A stretch of DNA of 64,000 bases. Source: Pseudomonadota bacterium (lineage in GTDB: Bacteria; Pseudomonadota; Alphaproteobacteria; Rhizobiales; Xanthobacteraceae). Made by a program: the position numbers and the translations under genes. Shown one piece after another: positions 51,139 to 59,379 of the stretch (positions are counted from its first letter, which is position 1; each line of letters begins with the position of its first letter). The notes under the pieces were generated by a model that was not told where the DNA came from, made no database searches, and saw only the letters and a program-made list of their open reading frames with translations. The stretch spans positions 1 to 64,000 of the forward strand of contig JAEWHP010000003.1 of assembly GCA_023387735.1 (NCBI GenBank), in the 5' to 3' direction.

Positions 51139-52110
51139 CTAATCCAGTGAGATCTTGAGCGCTTTTATCACACCGGCCCATCGCGCGCGATCCGTCGCGA
51201 CGAACTTGTCGATTTCGGCCTGGCTCTGCGGACGCAGCGGCGGGAAGCCGACCTTTTCCAGCGAGGCGCGGAACGCGTCGTCGTTCAGCGCCTTGTTGAG
51301 GCTGGCGGTGAGCTTTTGCGCGACGTCATCAGGCAGCTTGGCCGGCGCGGAGACGCCGTACCAGACGCTGACGCCATAGTCCGGATAGCCGCTCTCGGCC
51401 ATGGTCGGGACATCAGGCAGATCGGAAATGCGCTTTGCCGAGGAAACCGCCAGCGGACGCAGCAAGCCGCCCTTGACCGGCGGCAACGCGGTGCCGAGCG
51501 TATCGAACATCAACTGGATATTGCCTGACAGGAGATCGGTCAGCGCGGGACCTGCGCCCTTGTAGGCGACATGGACCATGTCGACCCCGGCCATCTGCTT
51601 GAACATCTCGCCAGCCAGATGAATGGTGCCGCCGGTGCCGGCCGATCCGAAATTGAGTTTTCCCGGATTTTGCTTGGCGTAGGCGACGAACTCCGCGACC
51701 GTCTTGGCCGGCACGGAAGGATGCACCTCCATGACCACAGGCAGGTCCGTGACCAGCGCCAGCAGGCGGAAATCCTTCACCGGATCATACGGCAGCTTCT
51801 TGTAGAGCATCGGGTTGAGCACGAAGATCGACGCCGCCGTGAAGAACAGCGTGTAGCCATCGGGCTCCGAGCGCGCAGCCGCCTCGGCGCCGATCGCGCC
51901 CTGCGCGCCGGCCTTGTTCTCGACCACGATCGGCTGCTTCAGGTCGCGTCCGAGATATTCGCCGACCATGCGTCCGAGCACGTCGGTCGGCCCGCCCGCG
52001 GCATAGGGCACGATCAGCTTGATCGGACGGGTCGGATATTCCGCCGCGTGGGCGTGCGGCGCCGCGCAAACGAGAGCGCAGGCGAGCGCCGCTACTTTCA
52101 GCCAGTTCAT
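51139..52110 (-). CDS. Tripartite tricarboxylate transporter substrate-binding protein (TctC/Bug)
   Basis: A 323-residue periplasmic binding protein with a signal peptide (about 1-23, ending PHAHA). Bug-family motifs: YPTRPIKLIVPYAAGGPTDV, VENKAGAQGAIGAEAAAR, VAYKGAGPALTDLLSG and YGVSAPAKLPDDVA. Binds a carboxylate or amide solute. No tctA/tctB membrane genes are nearby, so it is an orphan binding protein, as is common in this family. Confidence 0.93.
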   Translation of the reverse strand: MNWLKVAALACALVCAAPHAHAAEYPTRPIKLIVPYAAGGPTDVLGRMVGEYLGRDLKQPIVVENKAGAQGAIGAEAAARSEPDGYTLFFTAASIFVLNPMLYKKLPYDPVKDFRLLALVTDLPVVMEVHPSVPAKTVAEFVAYAKQNPGKLNFGSAGTGGTIHLAGEMFKQMAGVDMVHVAYKGAGPALTDLLSGNIQLMFDTLGTALPPVKGGLLRPLAVSSAKRISDLPDVPTMAESGYPDYGVSVWYGVSAPAKLPDDVAQKLTASLNKALNDDAFRASLEKVGFPPLRPQSQAEIDKFVATDRARWAGVIKALKISLD

Positions 52111-52167
52111 TTGTTTTTCCTTGGGTTTCCTCGGGGCCGACAGTAGCGGATTATCCGCCGGCTGCAA

Positions 52168-52512
52168 TCAACCGAGCCACCATTTGCCGACCAGCATGAC
52201 GATCTCGCCGCAGACCACGCCGGCGAAGATCGACCGCCGCGTCAGGAGAAACGCCGCAAAGCCCGCGGCCACCGCGCCGTAACGCAGCCAGTCCGGCACG
52301 CTGGCGAGCACGCCCGGCGGCTGCACCAGGATCTGGGCGATGACGCCGGCAAGGATCGCGGTCGCCACCGCCCTCACCCACACCAGGACTTCCGAGCCCT
52401 CGTCGACGCCGCTGCCGAACCACAGCCCGGCCATGCGCCAGATTTCGTTGGGCAGGAAGCCCGCCAGCACGAGGATCAATAGCGCGTGCGGGCTGCCGAA
52501 GAATTCGCTCAT
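52168..52512 (-). CDS. azlD: AzlD-family branched-chain amino acid export subunit
   Basis: A 114-residue inner-membrane protein with four hydrophobic helices. Small partner of AzlC in branched-chain amino-acid export. VLAGFLPNEIWRMAGLWFG and LVWVRAVATAILAGVIAQIL fit the family. ATG at 52512 overlaps the azlC stop as ATGA, so they are translationally coupled. Confidence 0.85.
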   Translation of the reverse strand: MSEFFGSPHALLILVLAGFLPNEIWRMAGLWFGSGVDEGSEVLVWVRAVATAILAGVIAQILVQPPGVLASVPDWLRYGAVAAGFAAFLLTRRSIFAGVVCGEIVMLVGKWWLG

Positions 52513-53252
52513 GCGCGCGCCCTCTCCCGCCAACAGTGCACACCATAAGCAATCGTGCCGGCCGCGATGCCGCTGATCAGGATATCGACGCCGGTCTGCA
52601 GCATCGCCACCAGCGGAAACAGAGCGAGCCCGAGCACCAGCGCCAGCACGTCAGAGATCTGCCGGCAGTTGCGCGCGGTCGACAGCAGGAACGCCAATGG
52701 CGTCAGTAGCAGGATCGCGGCTGCGAACAGCGGCGGCAGGTTGGCGGCAAGGCCATAGCCGAGCGTGGTCGCGACCATGCAGACGGTGACGAGTCCGCAG
52801 CCGAGCCCGTGCGTGAACGCAAGCCGCCGCTCGCGCGGGACCTGCGGCAGCAACCGGTAGCACTCGACCCACAGGGTGACGGCGATGAAATGCGTCGCCA
52901 GCACCAAGTGGCGGCGTTTGGTCTCGGGCGTTTTCAGCAGCGGCAGCACCGACACCACCATCGGAAACAGCCGGATCGCGCTGACCGTCACCGCAATCGC
53001 TGCCTGCACCGCGGTCGCGCCGGAGCCGAGCGTCGAAATCAGGATGATCTGCGCCGGTCCCGCCCAGACCAGCAGCGTCGAGCCGAGCACCCAGCCCAGG
53101 CTGAAATGGCTGTCATGGGCCAGCGCGCCGATGCCGAGATAGGTCGCAAACAGCACCAGCGACAGCACCGTGGTCGCGACCGCGCTCATGCCCCATGCGA
53201 ACGCGCGCAACGGGCTTTGCCATTGAGGAGAGTCGAGAGCGGGAAGCGCCAC
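52509..53252 (-). CDS. azlC: AzlC-family branched-chain amino acid exporter
   Basis: A 247-residue membrane protein with about seven helices. Family landmarks: LFATYLGIGALAHDSHFSLG, WAGPAQIILISTLGSG and VSAIRLFPMVVSVLPLL. With AzlD it exports branched-chain or related amino acids. GTG start at 53252 with a poor ribosome site. Downstream azlD overlaps it by 4 bases. Confidence 0.88.
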   Translation of the reverse strand: MALPALDSPQWQSPLRAFAWGMSAVATTVLSLVLFATYLGIGALAHDSHFSLGWVLGSTLLVWAGPAQIILISTLGSGATAVQAAIAVTVSAIRLFPMVVSVLPLLKTPETKRRHLVLATHFIAVTLWVECYRLLPQVPRERRLAFTHGLGCGLVTVCMVATTLGYGLAANLPPLFAAAILLLTPLAFLLSTARNCRQISDVLALVLGLALFPLVAMLQTGVDILISGIAAGTIAYGVHCWRERARA

Positions 53253-53354
53253 GGTGACCGGGTGAGATTTTGAGACGTCGCGGCATAGGGCTGGCGAATG
53301 TCGCCCGCGTCAAGCAAGCGGGATTCAGGGCAGTTATGCAGTGCAACAGCAGTC

Positions 53355-53445
53355 CCGTAGCCCGGATGCAGCGAAGCGTAATCCGGGAATCTCACAAGTG
53401 GATAAGCTGGCCCCCGGGTTTCGCTTCGCTCCACCCGGGCTACGG
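53355..53445. repeat. Palindromic intergenic repeat (GTAGCCCGGAT family)
   Basis: Arms CCGTAGCCCGGATGCAGCGA (53355) and CTTCGCTCCACCCGGGCTACGG (ending 53445) are inverted copies about 30-33 bp long. It ends one base before the transglycosylase stop and is a typical Bradyrhizobium interspersed palindrome, a likely transcription barrier. Confidence 0.8.
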
Positions 53446-53446
53446 A

Positions 53447-54391
53447 TTATCCCGCCACGCCCCTGTTTCTCAGCACGAAGCACGCGCCGCCCGCCTTGCG
53501 GATGCGGTTGCAGAGATCGTCGGCGGCGGGCCGCGTGTCGGCGCCGATGCGGACCTGGTAGAACGCGCGCGTACCGCGGCTGCGCATAATCGACGACAGC
53601 AGGCTCGGATCCCGGTCGCCGATCACGGCGCTGAGCCGCTTCATCGCGCGGGCGTACATCGCCAGCGCCTTGTCGCGGCTGAAGCCGGCCGCGAGCTGCA
53701 CGCCCCACAATTTGGCAGCGCTCAAGGTAATACGTTGTTCGAGTTCGGTGATGAAGGGACTGGGCGCCTGCTTCAGCAGCGCCATCAACTCGCGGCAGTT
53801 CGACGTCGGCCTCCGCTCCGGCGTCTTGCCGCCCTTCTGTGCCTTCGCCCAGTCCTCGACGGTGGCGCCGGTGATGGCGAGCACGTAGCTGCGTGTCTCT
53901 TGCGGCATCCCGCCGGTGCCAGCGAGCCACTCCTGGACGCGCCGCGGGCCGGCATTGTAGGCCGCAGCCGCCAAGCCCAGATTGCCGAACTGGTTGCGCA
54001 GTTCGTCCAGAAACTCCGCCGATTTGGGCAGCGCCTGCACCGGATTGAACGGATCGAGCAGGCCGCGCTCGCTGGCGGTTCCCGGCATGAACTGTGCGAT
54101 CCCCTGCGCGCGCTGGCCGCTGCGCGTCACCGGCCCGATCGCGTCCGAGCGGAACCGGCTCTCCTGCCAGATCACCCGGGCGAAGAATTCCAGCGGCAGG
54201 TCTGAGGCCCTCGCCGCCGATTCAATCATCAGGCACATGGCCTCGCGCGTGTCGCTTTCGCGCGCAGGTTCGCCCGGCTTCTGGAAGGTCGACCGGGTGG
54301 CCTCGCCTGCGTCCTCGGCGACGGCAGGCGCAGCCGCGCACAGCAGCGACGCGGTGCACCAAAGGGCGCGAAGAAACCGGACCTTTTGCAT
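53447..54391 (-). CDS. Soluble lytic transglycosylase with SPOR-like C-terminus
   Basis: A 314-residue periplasmic enzyme that cleaves peptidoglycan between MurNAc and GlcNAc. Signal peptide about 1-25; SLT domain (about 50-165) with catalytic Glu77 in WQESRF, QGIAQFMPGTASERGL and AAYNAGPRRVQEW. The C-terminal 40 residues (FYQVRIGADTRPAADDLCNR, then CFVLRN) look like a SPOR-type peptidoglycan-binding repeat. Stop lies beside a palindromic repeat. Confidence 0.92.
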   Translation of the reverse strand: MQKVRFLRALWCTASLLCAAAPAVAEDAGEATRSTFQKPGEPARESDTREAMCLMIESAARASDLPLEFFARVIWQESRFRSDAIGPVTRSGQRAQGIAQFMPGTASERGLLDPFNPVQALPKSAEFLDELRNQFGNLGLAAAAYNAGPRRVQEWLAGTGGMPQETRSYVLAITGATVEDWAKAQKGGKTPERRPTSNCRELMALLKQAPSPFITELEQRITLSAAKLWGVQLAAGFSRDKALAMYARAMKRLSAVIGDRDPSLLSSIMRSRGTRAFYQVRIGADTRPAADDLCNRIRKAGGACFVLRNRGVAG

Positions 54392-54624
54392 GGCAGTCGG
54401 AGGCCGAAAGGCTGTGCGTTGCGGTCAGAGCGCTGGTCTAACGATCATGGTTTACCTGTGGGTCCATCTCCCCGGCCGCGGCATATCGCTTTTGCCGATT
54501 GATCGCCCGAAATCCGGGCGGCCGCCGCCGCCGTCAGTTTACGTTAACGCCGCATTTTACCCGAGGCGGCCTTTCGCAGGGAACAAAGCCGCGTAAAAGT
54601 CTCCCTCTTTGTGGGGAGATTTCA

Positions 54625-54981
54625 ATGCATGACCGACGCGAAAGCGTGCGCAACAAGGTGATGCTGGGCGGCGTCGCCGAGATCGGCGAGCGTGGAACGA
54701 CGCGGGACTGCATCGTCCGCAACCTCTCCGACAACGGCGCCACCATCGAATTCAGCAACGTCGTCGAGCTGCCCAGGGAGCAGCTTTCGCTGCGCATCGC
54801 CCGCAAGGGCCGCTCCTTCATGGCCAAGGTGATCTGGTGGCGCGACAACTTTGTCGGCGTCGCCTTCCGGGCCGAGAGCCCCACTGAGCCCGTCTCCGAT
54901 CTCGAGGAACGGCTGCGCAAGAGCGAGATCAAGAAGCGCCAGCTCCAGCGCAAGATCGACGACCTGCTCGGCCACCGCTAG
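54625..54981 (+). CDS. PilZ-domain protein
   Basis: A 118-residue cyclic-di-GMP receptor-type protein. The N-terminal binding motif RRESVR and the (D/N)xSxxG element NLSDNGA are present, and the barrel continues to VIWWRDNFVGVAF. The C-terminal 30 residues form a charged helix. ATG at 54625 follows GGGGAGA. It could sense c-di-GMP made by PleD-type enzymes. Confidence 0.92.
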   Translation: MHDRRESVRNKVMLGGVAEIGERGTTRDCIVRNLSDNGATIEFSNVVELPREQLSLRIARKGRSFMAKVIWWRDNFVGVAFRAESPTEPVSDLEERLRKSEIKKRQLQRKIDDLLGHR

Positions 54982-55017
54982 GCCTTGTCCCCGAGGGGTG
55001 TCCCCCTAAACATAAGG

Positions 55018-55045
55018 AAAAGGCCGGCTCTCGAGCCGGCCTTTT
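55018..55045. terminator. Bidirectional intrinsic terminator between PilZ gene and clpA
   Basis: AAAAGGCCGGCTC (55018-55030) pairs with GAGCCGGCCTTTT (55033-55045), a 13-bp perfect stem with T-run on both strands. It lies between the convergent gene ends and can stop transcription in both directions. Confidence 0.9.
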
Positions 55046-55072
55046 CGTATCTCTCGACGATCGATCCGCGGA

Positions 55073-57511
55073 TCAGACCTTGACCAGCGGTCCCTTGGAG
55101 GCCGGTCCCTTGGACCCGCCGCCGCCGCCTCCGCCACCACCGTTGGGACCGCCCGATTTCGGCTTCCGCGGCGTCGAACGCTTGCGGGCGCCGGGCAGCT
55201 TTTCAGGCTTCGGCGTGACCGGGCCTTCGACGAACTCGAAGCCGATCTTGTTCCTGCCCTCGGTGCTGGCCTCGTCCGGAACCAGCACGACGCGGACATG
55301 GCCGCCACCCTTGAGGTGGCCGAACAGCACTTCATCCGCCAGGGGCTTCTTGATGTGCTCCTGGATGATGCGCGACATCGGCCGCGCGCCCATCTGCTCG
55401 TCATAGCCATGCTCGATCAGCCAGGCCTTGGCGGGCTCCGACAGCTCGATGGTGACGTCGCGGTCGGCGAGCTGCGCCTCGAGCTGCAGCACGAACTTCT
55501 CGACCACCATGCCGATGACATCGGCGTTGAGGTGGGCGAACGAGACGATCGCATCCAGACGGTTGCGGAATTCCGGCGCGAACTGACGGTTGATCGCCTC
55601 GTGGTCGTCGCCTTCCCGCTTGTTGCGCGTGAAGCCGAAGGCCTGACGCGCCAGGTCGGCAGCGCCGGCGTTCGTGGTCATGATCAGGATCACGTTGCGG
55701 AAGTTGACCTGCTTGCCGTTGTGGTCGGTGAGCCGGCCGTGGTCCATGATCTGCAGCAGCACGTTGTAGAGATCCGGATGCGCCTTCTCGATTTCGTCGA
55801 GCAGCACCACGCAATGCGGATGCTGGTCCACGCCATCGGTCAGCAGGCCGCCCTGGTCGAAGCCGACATAGCCGGGAGGCGCGCCGATCAGGCGCGACAC
55901 CGTGTGCCGCTCCATGTATTCGGACATGTCGAACCGGATCAGCTCGACGCCGAGCGAGGCCGCGAGCTGCTTTGCCACTTCGGTCTTGCCGACGCCGATC
56001 GGGCCGGAGAACAGATAGGAGCCGATCGGCTTTTCCGGTTCGCGGAGGCCGGCGCGCGCCAGCTTGATCGACGCCGACAGCGCCTCGATCGCCTTGTCCT
56101 GGCCGAACACCACGCGCTTGAGCGTCTGCTCGAGATGCTTGAGCACCTCGGCGTCGTCCTTCGACACGCTCTTGGGCGGAATCCGCGCCATCGAGGCGAT
56201 CGTGGTCTCGATCTCCTTGATGCCGATGGTCTTCTTGCGCTTGTTCTCGGCCACCAGCATCTGCGCCGCGCCCGACTCGTCGATCACGTCGATCGCCTTG
56301 TCCGGCAGCTTGCGGTCGTGGATGTAGCGCGACGACAGTTGCACCGCCGCCTCGATCGCCTCGTTGGTGTATTTCAGCCGGTGGTAGTCCTCGAAATACG
56401 GCTTCAGGCCCTTGAGGATCGCAATCGCGTCTTCGACCGTCGGTTCGTTGACGTCGATCTTCTGGAACCGGCGCACCAGCGCGCGGTCCTTTTCGAAGTG
56501 CTGCCGATATTCTTTGTACGTGGTCGAGCCCATGCAGCGGATCGTGCCCGAAGCCAGCGCCGGCTTGAGCAGGTTGGACGCATCCATCGCGCCGCCGGAG
56601 GTGGCGCCCGCGCCGATCACGGTATGGATCTCGTCGATGAACAGGATGGCGTTCGGATGCGCCTCCAGTTCCTTCAGCACCTGCTTGAGGCGCTCCTCGA
56701 AATCGCCGCGGTAGCGCGTGCCTGCCAGCAGCGTGCCCATGTCGAGCGAGAACACGGTAGCCGCGGCCAGCACTTCCGGCACTTCCGAATCGACGATGCG
56801 CTTGGCGAGCCCTTCGGCAATCGCGGTCTTGCCGACGCCGGCTTCGCCGACGAACAGCGGATTGTTCTTCTGGCGGCGGCACAGCACCTGGATGGCGCGG
56901 TTGATTTCGGAATTGCGCCCGATCACCGGATCGATCTTGCCGTCGCGCGCCTTCTTGTTGAGGTTGACGCAATAGGTCTCGAGCGCCTCCCCCTTCTTCT
57001 TGGAGTCGTCGTTGCCCTTGGTCTCGGTCTCCTCGTCGACGCCGCGAACCGGCCGTGCTTCGGAGACGCCCGGACGCTTGGCGATGCCGTGGCTGATATA
57101 GTTGACGGCGTCGTACCGCGTCATGTCCTGCTCCTGCAGGAAATAGGCGGCGTGACTTTCGCGCTCCGCGAAGATCGCGATCAGCACGTTGGCGCCGGTC
57201 ACTTCCTCGCGACCGGAAGACTGGACGTGAATCACAGCGCGCTGGATCACGCGCTGGAACCCGGCAGTCGGCTTGGCGTCGTCGGCGCCGTCAGTCACCA
57301 GGTTTTCGAATTCGGTCTCAAGATAGTTGACGAGGCTGGTGCGCAGCTTGTCGAGATCGACGCTGCAGGCACGCATCACCGCCGCCGCATCCGAGTCATC
57401 GATCAGCGAAAGCAGCAGATGTTCGAGCGTCGCGTATTGATGATGACGTTCGTTTGCAATCGCCAGCGCACGATGCAGGGATTGTTCAAGGCTTTGGGAA
57501 AAAGTTGGCAT
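55073..57511 (-). CDS. clpA: ATP-dependent Clp protease ATP-binding subunit ClpA
   Basis: An 812-residue AAA+ unfoldase that feeds ClpP. Clp_N domain (1-145), two AAA+ modules: Walker A GEAGVGKT near residue 220 with GTRYRGDFEERL, and GPIGVGKT near 505 with LLDEIEKAHPD. The ClpP loop region is in the second module. The C-terminus is a distinctive extension of about 45 residues, PKPEKLPGARKRSTPRKPKS, a Gly-rich run and SKGPLVKV. AGAGGA precedes the ATG. clpS lies 255 bases upstream in the same orientation. Confidence 0.96.
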   Translation of the reverse strand: MPTFSQSLEQSLHRALAIANERHHQYATLEHLLLSLIDDSDAAAVMRACSVDLDKLRTSLVNYLETEFENLVTDGADDAKPTAGFQRVIQRAVIHVQSSGREEVTGANVLIAIFAERESHAAYFLQEQDMTRYDAVNYISHGIAKRPGVSEARPVRGVDEETETKGNDDSKKKGEALETYCVNLNKKARDGKIDPVIGRNSEINRAIQVLCRRQKNNPLFVGEAGVGKTAIAEGLAKRIVDSEVPEVLAAATVFSLDMGTLLAGTRYRGDFEERLKQVLKELEAHPNAILFIDEIHTVIGAGATSGGAMDASNLLKPALASGTIRCMGSTTYKEYRQHFEKDRALVRRFQKIDVNEPTVEDAIAILKGLKPYFEDYHRLKYTNEAIEAAVQLSSRYIHDRKLPDKAIDVIDESGAAQMLVAENKRKKTIGIKEIETTIASMARIPPKSVSKDDAEVLKHLEQTLKRVVFGQDKAIEALSASIKLARAGLREPEKPIGSYLFSGPIGVGKTEVAKQLAASLGVELIRFDMSEYMERHTVSRLIGAPPGYVGFDQGGLLTDGVDQHPHCVVLLDEIEKAHPDLYNVLLQIMDHGRLTDHNGKQVNFRNVILIMTTNAGAADLARQAFGFTRNKREGDDHEAINRQFAPEFRNRLDAIVSFAHLNADVIGMVVEKFVLQLEAQLADRDVTIELSEPAKAWLIEHGYDEQMGARPMSRIIQEHIKKPLADEVLFGHLKGGGHVRVVLVPDEASTEGRNKIGFEFVEGPVTPKPEKLPGARKRSTPRKPKSGGPNGGGGGGGGGSKGPASKGPLVKV

Positions 57512-57766
57512 TCGCGTCCTCTATGGCCCCGGGTCATCATGATCGCCATTACCCGGTCAGGCAACAACAACCTTCGTCATTCCTTGTCATATAGTTACGT
57601 CCGATCGTGGCGAAAGACCGGTTCCGCAAATGTGGTTTTCCTCTAAATTCAGCCACCATCGCGACGCGCGACCATCCCCGAAAACTACCGGGAAAAGCTC
57701 GCATTCCTTCAGAACCAATCGATGCAAGACCCGTTCCTCTTTGGCCGGGCCGACAGATGCGCGCGG

Positions 57767-58099
57767 CTACTTCTTTTCCATCACGCATTGCAGGGGATGC
57801 TGATGCTTGCGCGCGAAGTCCATCACCTGCGTGACCTTGGTCTCGGCAATCTCGTAGGTGAACACGCCGCACTCGCCGATCCCGTGGTGATGGACGTGGA
57901 GCATGATCTTGGTGGCCGCCTCGGCGTCCTTCTGGAAGAACTTCTCCAGCACATGAACGACGAACTCCATCGGCGTGTAGTCGTCGTTCAGGATCAGGAC
58001 GCGATAGAGGTTGGGACGCTTGGTCTTCGGCTTGACCTTGGTGATGACCGACGTCGACGGTCCACCGGTCCCGGTATTGCGGTTCTCGTCGTTGCTCAT
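57767..58099 (-). CDS. clpS: ClpA adaptor ClpS
   Basis: A 110-residue adaptor that delivers N-degron substrates to ClpAP. Landmarks: PNLYRVLILNDDYTPMEFVV, KIMLHVHHHGIGECGVFTYE and KHQHPLQCVMEKK. The ND-Y-T-P-M-E-F motif is the N-degron binding pocket. ATG at 58099 (MSNDENRN) gives the family length; an upstream in-frame extension has no resemblance. It sits directly before clpA. Confidence 0.95.
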   Translation of the reverse strand: MSNDENRNTGTGGPSTSVITKVKPKTKRPNLYRVLILNDDYTPMEFVVHVLEKFFQKDAEAATKIMLHVHHHGIGECGVFTYEIAETKVTQVMDFARKHQHPLQCVMEKK

Positions 58100-58586
58100 G
58101 CGGGGAGCGAAAACGGCCGACCTGGCCGACACGGACGAACAAGCTGTGGATGATAACTGCAACATGGCCCAGGCGTTCAAAATCGAAAGGGAAACCGGAC
58201 AGCGCATCTTGGCCTGCTTCGCGACCGACGTGTGGCTGCGATCGCAAAGTACCCAGCAACGCTTTCCAGATCGCCGCTCCCGGTCCGACCCGTTGACGGG
58301 ATCGGCTACTGGAATATGGGACTGCCGCCGGATCGCCGCAAGCGCCGAGAGGCTGCGCTGGCGCGACCTGCGACCGACCCGATTCCCGGCCCGGCTATCC
58401 GGAGCAAGGTTAATCTTTTCTGCGCGTTTTGACAAAGGATCGCACTCGCCGGCTTGGCGGTGCGATGCATTGGCGCATCTGGGGGTAACCGGCGCTGCTG
58501 CGCTCTCGTCGTTCTCGCTGGAACCGATTTTACCGGCGTTTCTGCGCGCGCCGTTCGAGCAAGGACCTCCGCGATCGCTGCGCCAA
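58100..58586. other. Gene-free stretch upstream of clpS
   Basis: No supported gene. It must hold the clpS promoter. An imperfect hairpin, ATCGCACTCGCC (58439) to GGCGGTGCGAT (58466), is the only notable structure. Open frames here (for instance 58011-58661) have no ribosome site or motif. Confidence 0.4.
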
Positions 58587-58589
58587 GAA

Positions 58590-58618
58590 AAAAGCCCGGC
58601 CGAAACGGCCGGGCTTTT
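58590..58618 (-). terminator. Intrinsic terminator of the phasin gene
   Basis: AAAAGCCCGGCCG-AAA-CGGCCGGGCTTTT is a 13-bp perfect stem with a 3-nt loop and T-runs on both ends, 23 bases after the phasin stop codon on the minus strand. Confidence 0.92.
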
Positions 58619-58641
58619 GCTTAAGGAAACGCGAGTTCGAA

Positions 58642-58983
58642 TTAGTTCGCAGCCGGGGTGAACTTCGCGACCAGGCCTTCGTAGGGCTTGAAGGTCTGCT
58701 TGGCGAGATCGGTGTAGAGGCCGGCGATCTTCTGCGACTCGGCGACGAAGGTCTCGTAGGACGAGCGCGCAAACTCGGTCTGGGCTTCGAGCGCCTTGTC
58801 CAGCGACTTCACGCCGGAAAGCTTTTCAACAAACGACTTGGTGTCTTCGAACGACTTCTTGGCGTAGTCGCCATAGGCGGTCGCGATCGCCTGAACGCCG
58901 CTCTGCAGGTTGCTCGCGGAAGCGGCAGCCGATTCGAGTTGCTCTTTACCGTAGTTCTGAATGTCTTCAACCTTGACCATCAT
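58642..58983 (-). CDS. Phasin (polyhydroxybutyrate granule protein)
   Basis: A 113-residue phasin-family protein (PF09361) that coats PHB storage granules. The product is almost all amphipathic helix: MVKVEDIQNYGKEQLESAAA, KSFEDTKSFVEKLSGVKS, and SYETFVAESQKIAGLYTDLA. It has no signal peptide or cysteine. The AAAGGGA ribosome site favours the first of two consecutive ATGs. Two strong PhaR-like sites lie upstream, consistent with repression when PHB is absent. Confidence 0.93.
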   Translation of the reverse strand: MMVKVEDIQNYGKEQLESAAASASNLQSGVQAIATAYGDYAKKSFEDTKSFVEKLSGVKSLDKALEAQTEFARSSYETFVAESQKIAGLYTDLAKQTFKPYEGLVAKFTPAAN

Positions 58984-59379
58984 GGAGTCCCTTTTTCCCA
59001 GACTGATAATGCAATCGATGCCGGGAGGTCCCGGCTCCCTGACACACCCTTTATATGTGCAGTGCACAATTGTGTCAAGATATTTTGTGCGTCGCACAAA
59101 TATATTGCTTTAGGTAGAAATCGGAGGGTGTTAGGCAACGGTTGCTTAATCTTTTGGAAACCCGCTCGGCCTAACCTGATTCTTGGCCCGTTTGCGTTCC
59201 GGCAAGCAGACCGAAAGCTGTTCATAAACAGCAACTTAGCTAGAGCATCGACCTGATCGGCCGATTGGGCCGCCCAAAACGGCCGGATCGGCACTTCGAG
59301 CAGGGAACGTCAGGGGTTGTTGGGCACAATTTTGCCTCACGAGCCGGTGATCAAGATAGAAATTGGGACGGGGAAGTAA
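58984..59379. promoter_or_regulatory. Divergent regulatory region between phasin and carboxypeptidase genes
   Basis: 396 bases without a gene. The 75-120 bases before the phasin start contain two PhaR-like motifs and TATA-rich sequence. Toward the carboxypeptidase the stretch contains an imperfect GATCGGCCG/CGGCCGGATC hairpin near 59249-59284 and no obvious regulatory motif. Confidence 0.5.
59058..59099. promoter_or_regulatory. Two PhaR-like sites, 30 bp apart
   Basis: TGCAGTGCACAA (59058-59069) and TGCGTCGCACAA (59088-59099) both fit the TGC-N3-GCA-type PhaR motif that I recall for B. diazoefficiens (TGCRNYGCASMA). The second sits inside a perfect 8-bp-arm dyad TTTGTGCG-T-CGCACAAA. They lie 75-116 bases from the phasin start, on the same helical face by their spacing of 30. 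Confidence 0.7.

Noticed and set aside
55298..57646. 782-codon frame antisense to clpA
   Set aside because: Shadow of clpA, which has full family motifs.
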